A DNA stretch of 64,000 nucleotides from Lepraria neglecta (Eukaryota; Ascomycota; Lecanoromycetes; Lecanorales; Stereocaulaceae): assembly GCA_033220425.1 (NCBI GenBank), contig CM065650.1, positions 2,170,001-2,234,000 on the forward strand. The letters are read 5' to 3'. Each line of letters begins with the position of its first letter. The first letter of the stretch is position 1. Of the stretch, positions 24,003 to 35,006 are shown piece after piece. A model generated the notes under the pieces. The model did no database searches. It worked only from the letters and a program-made list of their open reading frames with translations, and was not told the origin of the DNA. A program made the position numbers and the translations under genes.

Positions 24003-26229
24003 ATGCCTCCTTCAAGCCAGCCTGACGACTCCAGTCAGAATCCCTTGCATACGAATGATGAAGAATTGGAGGAATTGCTCGCCGCTCCCCCAATAGATTC
24101 GGCCAGACCTCTTTTAGGGATTCCCCAGGAAAACGACGATTACTTCGCAAACTTTGCTCTTTCCTACGATCCCTCGACAGGTCAACAGACTTACGAAGAT
24201 CCGTCTGAAGACGAATTCCCTCATGATCCCCAATCTTCTATCGAACACACCCTTCCTCCACCGTGGGGACGTTCGCAGGCAGAGTTGGATGTGCCTCGAT
24301 CCACCGCTCCCGAGATTTCACTCAACCAGTCACAGGCATCTGCTGGTACATTCAATCCCTCACAAGCAACTCAAACATCGGAGCCCACTCTCGGAAACCG
24401 CCAGAACTCATCGGCAAGGTATATCCATGCACTTCCCCAAGGCTCCGAGACCGATTCGGTGACTCCTGGCTCGTCGCCATACAGCTCGGCATGTTTTGAC
24501 GTTCTGGAAGATATGAACCTCGTGCAAGATCAGCAGTACTCCTCGGAGAAAGGCGCAAGAGGCTACCCCACTAGAGTTCCAAGTCCTTGGAATGTCTCCG
24601 ATCGCGAGGACCTTGAACTGCAATCTGCTCAGGACTCGAGGAAACCTCGAGAAACGAAAGCCATTGACACAGATGATATGAGTTCTCGTTCTCGGCGAGC
24701 GACCAAGGACGCAAATGTGGCGTCTTCGTCACCGGCTACCAAAAGGAAACCCGAGCCTCTGTCGGAGGCTAGGCGAGCTAAAGTGGCAAAGATCAGGAAG
24801 CTGAGAGCTTGTATACGCTGTCGAATACTGCATGAGGAAGTATGTTCTTAGAAAAGCACCTAGTAAGGTGCTAAGCTGACTGCTATGCATAGTGCGATGA
24901 CGGTGATGTCTGTCTCTCGTGTAGAAATATTCAAGGTACAGCGATTGTTTGGAGGATACCATGCTTTCGAGCAAGCATGAATGAGATCCAGATATTTAGG
25001 ACGGGTAAGCAAGTTGTCTTGTTAATTGATTCTGCTGACCATCTTCATAGCGGCGATAACCTTCTCCAACATAGTTCCCAAGATCAAGAAGTGGGTCGAC
25101 AAATCTAACCGAACAGTCCAGTTATACAACATTGGTCTGACAGATAGGCTGCTGGAACCTTCGAAACGACCCATGTTCACCGTAATCTGTCGCAGGTACA
25201 CGGACGAATTTCCAGCACAATACCTGAAGAAGAGCTGGCTTAGCAATGGCCAAAAGGTGGACCTCCCTCTCCCCCAATACGCCATTTCGAGTCTTCAGCG
25301 CACAAAGGTTTCAGATAAACTTGATACGCTCCTTGACACCAATTATGATATGCTCCAAGATGAGTTAGGTTTCGGGCAGGATGAGATTGTCTCCAGCAGC
25401 TTGACAGAGGCAGCCCGATGTGCTCGGGGCGAAAGCAACTGCAAGAACCGAATCATGATGCGGAGCGCCATGAAGATCGCCATCATCACTCGGCTCATAT
25501 CAAAAAGCTTCAACATTACTGGCTCTGAGTCGCTTGGAATCTCCCAAGTCATGGACACTACGTCCCCATATTACCAGCGTGTTCCAATACCGCCGATCCT
25601 GGACTTCCAAATTGACTGGCTGTGCATGCGCAAGATGAACGAGCTGCGGCGGACTTTGGTATCTCAGCTGAAAGACTTGATCATGAAGCGCGAGCGGAGC
25701 AACTGGTATACTATTTTCTTGACTATCATCGTCCTCTTGTCCAACCTCGAGTTCATTTATCAACATCAACACCGACAAATGGAACGCTATGGTCGGCCAG
25801 TAAGAAAATTTTGTGGTTTTGATTTGATAAATCTTCTGCTAACTGCTTCTATTAGGACTTCAATTCCTCAACGATGATGGAATCGTGGCAGCACTCGGCG
25901 AAGATCTTGATTACCTACTTCCATGCAATATCCCATGGAAACATCCCGATTCTCATGGAGTGGACGAAGGAAGACGAAGAGAAAGCGGAGTTAGACGAGC
26001 AGGCCAGAGCATACCTTGTGAGATTGAAGGATCTGGTGACATCCCAAGGTATCTTATGCAAGTCGTGCAGCAAGCCACAATAATCAGCTAACCAATCGTA
26101 TCAGATGATATGCTTCGAGAACGGGCCAAAGGACATCCGTATACGCCACTAGTCTGGATCTCCACCCTACTTCTCAAAAGCGACCAAGATAATGCGCCGT
26201 CGCGGGACAGCGAATTGCTAGGGGGATAG
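24003..26229 (+). CDS. Zn2Cys6-like putative regulator, paralogue A
   Basis: Five exons: 24003-24839, 24893-25004, 25051-25799, 25856-26048 and 26105-26229 (671 aa). The first 250 residues are acidic and Ser/Pro/Gln-rich. A basic stretch (KRKPEPLSEARRAKVAKIRK) leads into ACIRCRILHEE-CDDGDVCLSC, and a sixth Cys follows 13 residues later (WRIPCFR). The spacing C-x2-C-x6-C-x5-C-x2-C-x13-C fits a fungal binuclear zinc cluster with a long last loop. Intron 1 cuts the cluster before its third Cys. The C-terminal 330 residues (VQLYNIGLTD, IAIITRLISKSFNITGSE, LLSNLEFIYQHQ, PLVWISTLLL) are shared only with paralogues B and C here. Likely a DNA-binding transcription factor; targets unknown. I start at 24003 because the upstream open codons do not look coding. 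Confidence 0.8.
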
Positions 26230-27858
26230 CGTTTGGTGGTAGAACGTTGAGAGTGTGGAGGGATAGGCTTGGACCAACACCCTCCTTGTTTACGAAGTGG
26301 ACATTTTCCTGCGAGGTCTTATCAGGGTTCTGGTGAGCATAGAAGACTGCTCATGCTGCGATACAAATGCAAAAACTGCTAGGTTTGACGGAGGTTAAAT
26401 TATTTAAAGCTACACATATTCAATGGAATTCATCTCGAAGCAAATTAAACCGCCATTCGGAATTCATTCAATTTCCCCCCTTCCATAATCTCTCACTCCC
26501 CACGTGTATTGCCACATCTTTATCTTTCGCGCCTGCAAGTTCTGGCGAGGGGGACGGGCGATCATCATCATTGGACCGGCCTTCCAGACCTGCAGCGCCC
26601 CTAAACCCCATTAGCGACAGCTCCAATCCAGGCCCCCAAATCAGCTCGATCCTTTGCGCGTTTCAATCTGACGTTGGATTTGCCCCCTACTCTATTTGCA
26701 ACCGTGGTTCCTGGCGATGAGGTATATATATGCAAGGCTCGGGAGGGAGGGTTTGACGACGTCGGACGTCAGGTCTTGGATTCTCTTGTCTTGTGCGCGA
26801 AGAGATGCGAGAACAAGGTTGAAGCGCAGTGCGTGGATCATGCGGGACTCTGTGGATCGACATTGCAGTTCCTCTTTTCTACACCCCTTGCGGCGCTCTC
26901 TCCCATTGTGAAAGCAGACGTGCTTTTATGGCCTTGATGTGGACTGAGTGAGTCGTCTTCTTCGGACCTGTGGTTCATTTCAGCTAAGGTTGATGAAGCC
27001 ACTGTGCTAACAATTCGCAGTCATTGCGAGCTCAGACGCGATTAACCTGCCTCGCTCTTGCCGTCTACAAAACGCCAAACGTACATGTATCCACGCAGCT
27101 ACAGATGTTGACCATACCAAGAGTGTCCTCCCGCCCTATAGGGGACACAATGGGATCTGAGGGCTGTCCAGTACCTTTCTAAAGAGGAATGGGAAAGATG
27201 GTCGCAGCAAAAACCACTTCATACGCTGAAAGGGCGAAGGTGCATGAAAGGCGCGCAGGAAGAAATAACCAGAAGGGACACAAAGCTATCAAACAATAAG
27301 GCTGGAATCTGCTCGACAGGCTGGAGCCTTGTGTCGACCTATCTAGGCGAGACACATGTGATGTGATAGCATGCGTGATCAGCGACCATGCCAGCTGATT
27401 CCTGAGGCAGCAGTGGGGTCCGGTGGAACTTGCGCCAAGGTACCTGGAGCGCCGGCTAGTGTGCCGAGAACTAGCCAAGAACTACGGGAGCTGCGGTAGA
27501 GGCTGGGGGGTTGGCGCCTGCCATAGCAGCCATATCGGCGAGGCAAGAATGAAAAAGTGGAGCAGGGCTTTCACAATGTGGGATACGTGTGTTAAAGTGA
27601 AGCTTGGATTTGGGATTGGTCTGGTCTCGTGGTTGAATAGGCATCTCATTAGACATTATAGTTTCTCTAGTGTGTCGCCCTGCCATGATACTAAGCCGCC
27701 AACTCCAGACGCTGCCCCAATATCTAACCTCCAACATAAATGCACCTCCCTTCTTCGTAATCCGCTAATGTGCGGCTACTCAGTCATTTGCAATGCCTCA
27801 GCCATGCTTCGCGATTCCGCAGCTTGAAATAGTCCTCACACATATGTGCGGCAAAGCC
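26230..27858. other. No supported gene
   Basis: Only short overlapping frames without domains. The stretch includes the 3' flank of regulator A and the 3' flank of the minus-strand Asn/Gly/Tyr-rich gene. Confidence 0.4.
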
Positions 27859-28576
27859 TCATTTCTTCTCTCTCTTCTTGGACTTGTCTTTGTAGGCGTG
27901 TCGAGCATTGCCCGTACACCAAGTGTCGTGTTCTGGTCTGCCTTGAGCATAGCTGTTCAGCCGATTGTCTCTGTCCACTAATCACACTGCACGTCAGTAC
28001 ACAGGCTTCTTTTAAGGCTTGCAATAGGGAATACAGGCCATTTGAGTACCCACCTGTGGAGGCTGTTGCTGAACGGGATTGAGGTTGTTGGTTGTTCGAA
28101 TACGGGTTATTCGGGAAACGATCATTCGAGTATCGATCATTTGCATAGCGATCATTTGGGTAGCCATCTGCACAGCCATGGTTTGAGTAGTCACGGTCTG
28201 AGTACCCGTTGCCTGGATTGTAGCCATTGTCTGGATAGTCGCGGTTCGAGTATCCATCGCTATTGGAGTTGCCTAGGTTTGAGTTGTCATTGTTTGGGTA
28301 GCCATCGTTCCGATATCCATTATTCGAGTAACCTTGATCTGAGGCGCTATTGGAGTTGCCTAGGTTTGAGTTGCCATTGTTTGGGTAGCCATCGTTCCGA
28401 TATTCACTATTCGAGTAACCTTGATCTGAGTTTCCGTTGTTTGGGTAGCCGCTATTAGGGTATCCACTGTTTGAATAGCCAGCGTTTGGATTGTCGTTAT
28501 GTGGGGGAGGGTTGCATGATACATAACTGTTTGACCAGCCATCAGATGACTGGGGTGCTTCTGTTCTGCGCGCCAT
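27859..28576 (-). CDS. Asn/Gly/Tyr-rich prion-like protein
   Basis: Two exons, 28576-28054 and 27977-27859 (213 aa). The junction ATAST-VDRDNRLNSYAQGRPEHD keeps frame and uses a GTGGGT donor and GATTAG acceptor. Residues of about 25-165 are imperfect repeats of 6-12 residues such as GYSNSGYPNNGNS and NDGYPNN, very rich in Asn, Gly, Tyr, Ser and Asp and with few hydrophobic residues. The short C-terminus is basic (HAYKDKSKKREKK) and ordered-looking, with DTWCTGNARHAY. Such composition is typical of prion-like, phase-separating domains. No signal peptide is seen, so it is probably intracellular. It lies between Zn2Cys6-like paralogues A and B, on the opposite strand. I do not recognise a named family. 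Confidence 0.75.
28090..28500 (-). repeat. Minisatellite coding Asn/Gly/Tyr repeats
   Basis: Imperfect repeats within the prion-like gene. A block of about 90 bp occurs twice nearly unchanged (about 28258-28347 and 28348-28440), holding GGAGTTGCCTAGGTTTGAG and GGTAGCCATCGTTCCGATAT on the plus strand. Shorter 15-18-bp units extend both ways. All unit lengths keep the frame. Confidence 0.8.
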
Positions 28577-29644
28577 TTTCTGTGCTCAGTGAATGAATAT
28601 TGGACTTGATGTGCTTTTTCAAAAGAGCTTTGGCTCGAGGCATCGTGATCCTTTTATACATGTTAGATGAGCGTGCTAACACCGCTGCAAATCGTGCCAG
28701 TTGAAAGGTGATTTTTTCTCCGGTTTCAAAGTGATACTGTAGACGCTGAAGCACCGGCTACCCTGGTCAAAACCTTGTTGTTTAGCATCAGTGAACGATT
28801 AAGCTTTTGATGATTGGCGGGATCGCCTGTCAAAGAAGCTATGTAAACGGCTTCCGAGGTGAGCCATCAAGTTATGCTCTAGTCAAATAGGCACCGACAG
28901 GAGTGCCTCGGGCACCTAATTGGAACAATGGAACGCACATGGTCCGTGGTTCATGCTGGCAGCCGAGACACGCATGCAGAGGTTTAATTAAACTACCTTC
29001 TACCCAGCTCAGAGCTCGAGAAATATTTCTGAATAGACACTGAGACTCAATCCAGATGACAAGAAAACTTACTCGCTGTGCTTAGGCAGGAGGATTTTGA
29101 TGTCCTCGGCGCCGATGCCCTCTGTGGAAGCATTACCTAAAAGCTGTTGGCAGGCCTTTGGACAAAAGATCAACGAAAATCATAAAATGATAGGCTATGC
29201 GCAAAGTTTAAACGTCCGATACGAAATCAAATGCGCCTAAGCAAGAGACAACCATGTACCCTGTCCGCGCATGCGCTAGCGTTCGTGGAAGCCACACGAC
29301 TGAGCCACACTTCCACTTTAAAACAGCTGAGGCCTTGAAACCCTGCCAGAACTATGGCATGCATCAAAATGACAAACCTAATGAACTTGTGCTTAGACAG
29401 CCCTGCCGGTGAGGAAAGAAAGAAATCGCGCAAGCATAGCCTCAGCAGGGCAGCACGCTAAGCGTTCTTCGACGCCCGATTTTTTAGAGGAGCGAAAAGT
29501 AAAACCAATGGTACGTAGATAATTTTTGCTTACTGTCTCCATGTCATAGCAAAGATCTCCAGTCACGTAAGATGACATGACTTACAGTCTTTATTTAACA
29601 ACCGTTCGTCCGCCACACTTGTTTCAGGATCTGTTGCCTTCACT
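28577..29644. other. Divergent intergenic region
   Basis: Lies between the start of the prion-like gene (minus) and regulator B (plus), so it probably holds both promoters. No gene is supported. Confidence 0.4.
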
Positions 29645-32049
29645 ATGTCTTACCCTAATCAGCGTGCTTTCCCCTTGCGCTACAATTCAGACTTCAATGA
29701 TTTCGATGATGACCTGCGGCTTTGCCAGCAGTATCGAGGATCCAGTAGAGCTTCCCACACGCCGTTCTCGTCGACTCTGCCTCCCGCTGGCGATATTTTT
29801 TGGACGGGTCTTTCCGTTCGCTCGAATTTGCAGGCCGAGCCTTCATCAGCTCAACAACAACCATGGGAGGGCTATCCTGGAACCAACGAAGCCTTCCATG
29901 GCACTCTGACACAGATCCATACCCGCGTTTCTTTGCAACCGGCGTCTTCGCAGCCTCAGTCTTACATGTCTAGATTAGTCATTCCACAAAACATTCCACG
30001 AGACGTTCCACAAATCATATTCAATGGCTACCAGGTATCTTCGAGCGACGACCAATACCCATCTAATACCCCATACAACCCAGAGCCCGAAGACCCCGAG
30101 CCGTATAGTTTTCAGCCCTCCACTAGGGGCGGAGACTCCTCACCTTCTCCAAGTCTACTACAGGCGCATTCAGTCTCTCCCACACCGGGAATCTGGACGC
30201 CTGCCTCATCCCCTTCGGTGGGGTACTGTAGTTCCGATACCATGGATTCTTTGGATGACATAGTTTTTGATGACAGCGGGGACCTTGGTCCGCCATATGA
30301 GGACCTGGAAACAAATCCCGGATACGGCTTCACACAAGGCTTTCCAAGATCACAAGCTCCTACTATGACTGATCAATTCCCCAATGTTCCAGAGTCTTTT
30401 ACTGCTTTCAATAATCAGACAGTCGACTCTCAAAGTCTTTCGGCGCCGCAGGAGATCTCGGCAATGTATGACTTTGGTTCTTCCGACTCAAGTCAACGTT
30501 TGCCGCAGATGGTGGGCAACTCAGATTTTGCGTTACTCTCACAGAAAGCCGCGAGGAGTCGACGAGGCTCCTGTGTAAGTAATGACGAAGAAGCAAATCC
30601 AATGTCAACGGGAGAACAAGGGGCTTGTATAAGCTGCCAACTTGCTCGCGAAAAAGCAAGCATTCAATCACCTTAATGTGGAACCAAGAGCTGATTGGTA
30701 TGCTTAGTGCGGACCTGGTGACATTTGCCCTCGCTGTCTGGCCGGAACGCCGAGTCCATTGGTCTTTCAATTTTGGTGTTTCAAAGCACATCTACACGAC
30801 GCTAATGTCTACAGAACATGTAAGCAGCATTCCAATGTACCTAGAAATATCCATTGACGTTCCTTAGCCGCGTTGAGTTTTCCTGATGGACCCCCAAGGA
30901 TCATGAACTGGGCACCGAAACGCTGTGTACGAGTAAAACTGTACAACGTTGGTTTTACAGACGAAGTGCAAGATCCGGAGATACGACCCTGCCTGGAAGT
31001 GACCTGTCGAGAATTTCGCGAGGTTCCAGGGGTTGCTATTAGAAAGAGCTGGATAAGCGGAGGTAGAAGGGATGGCATCGACCTTCCAAGATATGCCATA
31101 CCAGTTTCAAAGCGAGTGGAGGCGAGCCAAAAGCTTGATGGCCTTGTAAAGGCAAATTTTCAAACTCTCTTGTCTGAACTCAAATGCGGTCAGGATGAGA
31201 TTGTTTCGTATGCCTTATCGGAGGCAGCGAGACATGTCGACAATGTAAGCAACTCCAGCGTTGTTCTTGAGACGAAACTGACTTTGGTATGACATCTCAA
31301 GTGTGAAGCGCTCAAAGAAGCTTTGTACATTGCGATCATCACTCGACTTGTTTCCAAGAGCTTCAATATCACCGGCACTGAAAGGCTTGGCCTGACGCCC
31401 ATCGACAATCCTATGTCACCATATCATGGTCGTATCCCGATTCCACCGTTGTTGGATGCCCAGATCGACCAACTGTGGATGGATAAAATGAAGCAGCAGC
31501 AGAAAGCGGTGTTCTCAATGTTGAAAAAGATGATGACGAGCCGGAGAAAGCAGAATTGGTTTATGATCTTTCTCATTATCATGGTCCTTCTTTCAAACCT
31601 GGAGTTCATTTACCAGAATCAAAAAAAGCAAATTGATCGGTACGGCAAGACTGTAGGTTCCGCCGCTGACCCTTGTCGCTGGGGCTGTGAATAATATTAA
31701 TAATGAATTTTCCTAGACTCCTCAACAAGCGAGCATGATGGATTCCTGGGAAAGCTCCGCCAAGATATTGAACGCGCACTTCCATGCCCTCTGCCACGGA
31801 GAAATACCCCTCTACATGGACTGGAATGCGGAGGCTCAACAAGCAGCAGCTATGGACGAAAAGGATCTAGAATTTCTCACCACCCTAAAGAAGATGGTGG
31901 AAGCACGAGGTATGCACTACTTGCAGCAAGCCACGTTTTCAAGCTGACAAACTGCGCCAGCTGAACAGCTCCGCTGGCTAGCCAAAGGTCCTCCAGGAAA
32001 CCCATTAGTCTGGATATCCGCCCTCTTCTTCCCTCAAGAGGCAGCTTAA
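29645..32049 (+). CDS. Zn2Cys6-like putative regulator, paralogue B
   Basis: Six exons: 29645-30655, 30708-30819, 30868-31244, 31302-31652, 31717-31909 and 31961-32049 (710 aa). The long first exon encodes a Ser/Pro/Gln-rich acidic region. The cluster reads ACISCQLAREK-CGPGDICPRC, with a sixth Cys 13 residues on, giving the same C-x2-C-x6-C-x5-C-x2-C-x13-C spacing as A and C. Intron 1 starts with GC (GCAAGC) instead of GT; without it the frame stops after six codons and the cluster is lost. Basic residues before the cluster are fewer than in A and C, so DNA binding may be weaker. The C-terminal region has VKLYNVGFTD, IAIITRLVSKSFNITGTE, LLSNLEFIYQNQ and GNPLVWISALFF. Exons 2 (112 nt) and 5 (193 nt) match A exactly in length. 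Probably a transcription factor with unknown targets; a dioxygenase gene follows 457 bp downstream. Confidence 0.8.
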
Positions 32050-32506
32050 GATAACGCACCGTCGCCGGAAGCCATATGCTACTGTAATAGCATTGGTACG
32101 AGTGTACCTGTGTCATAGAAAACATTGAGGGTGTGGAGGTTGAACCACTTCTTGAGACCAGTCATTGCGGACGGCCCCACGAGCTCGCTTATTTGAGCAT
32201 AGAATGCATGTACTGATGCCTAAAGGGCAACGATCGGCGTCATCGGCAGCGCTCTGCACCCGTGGCTCTGCATTAGCCACCCACAAGCAGCTGCGAGGCG
32301 GGGTGCAGAGCTTATCGCACACCATTTGATCAAGGATGAGCTGAATGTCGTTGATCTCGCTATACCCAAAAATGAATGCGGCTCTGCGGTGGCCAAGGAT
32401 TGGTTCTGAGTTGACTATTTGACGGGTCCAACAGTATTGCGTTCATTCCCCCTTTTTCGTATTTCATGAGTTAACTTGCGAGCCAAAGCACATATCCGGA
32501 ATCACA
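32050..32506. other. Intergenic; probable promoter of the dioxygenase gene
   Basis: No gene. This 457-bp gap lies between regulator B and the dioxygenase gene, both on the plus strand. I see no clear inverted CGG or other binding site. Confidence 0.35.
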
Positions 32507-33941
32507 ATGGCCCCACATGCGCTCCAAGATCCTCACGATAGCACAGGATATACCCCTTCCTTAGTCAATTATGCGAAATTGTTGCCACACGTTCGAGTCC
32601 ATAGCAAATTGAAAGTCTCAGCCCCTATTCGAGCAGTCCTTACTTCGAATGACGCATTGGACGAACTCACTGCCGAAGAAAGCAAATCTCCTTATTTTCG
32701 GTATCTATCTTTGGAAGATATCAGAGATGTGGAGGCCAGTGTGAATCATTTTCAGTGTAAGCTGTCTCGGTCGTCGGCCTTGCATAGCTCTTGACTCATT
32801 TGGATCAGCCCTGAAGCTGCCACTCCATGCCATTAGCCAGGAAACGTTTCCTGTGTCAGAGTCCCTGAGGGCCAAGTTGAAGGATGTCATCAGAGCCGTC
32901 TATGGGGAGCACCAGTTTCTGATCATTTCGGGACTGGACACCTCACAGTACAACGATGTTGAGAACGTCATCATCCACGCGGGCCTCTCCAGCCACGTTG
33001 GAAGCAAGAGAGGCATGCCTGGCCGAGAAGGAGGAGACAATACAGTTCTCAGTGAGCACACCAACATACAGAAACCGGATCACACAGCTGACATGTTGTC
33101 AGATCACATTATTGCAATGCTTGCCAGCCCCAAAGGATCAACCGGACAATACCACGCACCACCGAACCAGGCCCGCGATATTGTGAGCTTCGATATGGTC
33201 TAGTCTGCTAGTACGAAGGCTGACCCTGCTCATAGCCATTCCATACAGATAACGGAGACATCGTGTCGCTCTTCACAATCTCCGCAAGCGAGTCTGGAGG
33301 GAGCTTTTATCTTGCAGATTCCACGGCAGTCTACAAAGAATTGAAAGCGCTGAAGCCGAAGCTTGCTCGGGCTTTGGTGGACGATTGGACCATGGTAAGG
33401 TAAGAAGATCTTACGTGCTGTGCATGATCAATCTGTCCACTGGCAGGCAGCCGGCCATCCGAAGAGCTAACCCATACTGTATCATAGCCCTTCCGCTTCC
33501 AAAGACTGCGACGTTCGTCCAATCGCATTCCCACAGCATGAATCTGGTCATGTCCTCATCAACTGTTCCCGAGCTCGCATCACCGGCACTCCTTGTGCTC
33601 CACGCCCAGTATCACTTCCTGCCTTAACGAAGACTCAGCGACAGGCAATCGATGCATTACACATGCTAGCCATGAGCCGTGCCATCGAGATCCAGCTGCA
33701 ACCGGGAGACATGATCTTTTTCAACAACTTGACCCTGATGCATGCACGGGATGCTTTCGTCGACAATGGGGCGGAGGGACAGAAGCGACATCTGCTACGG
33801 TTGATCCTGAGAAACGAGGAGGCCGCGTACGAGCTGCCACGGCAATTGGCTGAAACTTGGGAGGCGCTGTATGAGCATGATGTCGAGGAGGAGAAATTTC
33901 CGGTTAAGAAGGAGTTGTTCACTTGGGCCTGCTCCCATTGA
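32507..33941 (+). CDS. Fe(II)/2-oxoglutarate dioxygenase, TauD/TfdA type
   Basis: Four exons: 32507-32756, 32809-33182, 33236-33399 and 33488-33941 (413 aa). Such enzymes use Fe(II), O2 and 2-oxoglutarate to oxidise small molecules. The iron ligands are visible: His and Asp of PFHTDNGD (exon 3 start, about residue 210) and the distal His of LTLMHARDAF. The 2-oxoglutarate-binding Arg lies in RHLLRLILR. The order PGDMIFFNNLTLMHAR is typical of fungal clavaminate-synthase-like members. All introns are GT-AG; the last (33400-33487) contains stops in all relevant frames and uses the ATCATAG acceptor to reach PSASKDCDVRPIAF. The substrate is unknown. No signal peptide, so probably cytosolic. Co-regulation with regulator B is only suggested by position. 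Confidence 0.85.
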
Positions 33942-35006
33942 TTTACGACTCCAGGGAATGATGCCGGTTTTGGGGGGGAGATCCTGGTATTGGGGCAGAC
34001 TGTATGTTTTGCAGAGAAGGTATCGAGGAAATGGGTTAGGAATAATGATTAAACGATGATGAATAATGTAGGGTAACGCGTGAATGATATTGTTCTGCAG
34101 CATGAATCAAAAACGTATGATCAAGTGCCCTGCCGTTGCCACGATCAAGGCAGACGCGACTTCCTTGAGTCTAAGTCGCGTCATTGCCTCTGCGAGGCGA
34201 TTAAGAACCAAAGAGACCAATAACTGACCTGAACAAAGCCTTTTCCAAGCGAATCACGTTCCTGTACAGCTACGTGGCTTGAGATTGCTGTTCTTCGAGA
34301 TGGAAAGACGTGACGGAGAAAAATGACAGCAGAAAAGAAATATTTGACGCGCCAAGCCGGTTACATGACGCCAAGACATTCTGCTCCTTCCGCCGGGAAA
34401 ATTACTCCGACCCATACACATATCTTTGAACAACGACTCTTAATCAATAAATGGCGAATATTGTGATTTCAGTATAAAACGACGGAGAAACTACCGATTT
34501 ACTACGTGACTATTGACAAGTCTACGTCTAAGACGTATCCGTCGATCAAATTGGAGTGAGGCCTACGATCCTACCCGGCCGTTCTTGCCACCACTTTCGG
34601 CGAGTTTTCAAGCTTCTCCAAGTTTTCTTTGGGAAATCTGCCCCCGCAGATTGACATCCATAATCTGTGGTAGTGCGCAGCTACTTAGATGGTCTTACCT
34701 TCCTCGACCGGACGCGAACAATGTTCTCTCACCCGTCGACTCTCAACATGTTATCAGGTCATTCCCTCCAGGGATCTACTCCTATCTACGACTAGGACTG
34801 ACGAACATTCAAACAGCAATCAACTCTTAGTTTTGATCGAAGATCTTTACGACCTTCCCCGCATTCTTGAAGCAAATAGACAACCTGAGTTCCAAACACA
34901 TATACCATCTAGACTTACCTATGCTGAGACCACCGGTACCTACAAGCACGCCTATTGGCGGTCCGGCAAGAAGACGACTGCTCGAAAGTCTACTCCTGAG
35001 TCTCAC
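33942..35006. other. No supported gene
   Basis: Short frames only. The 34513-35157 plus-strand frames are low in protein character and partly antisense to the C-terminus of the mucin-like gene. Confidence 0.4.
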
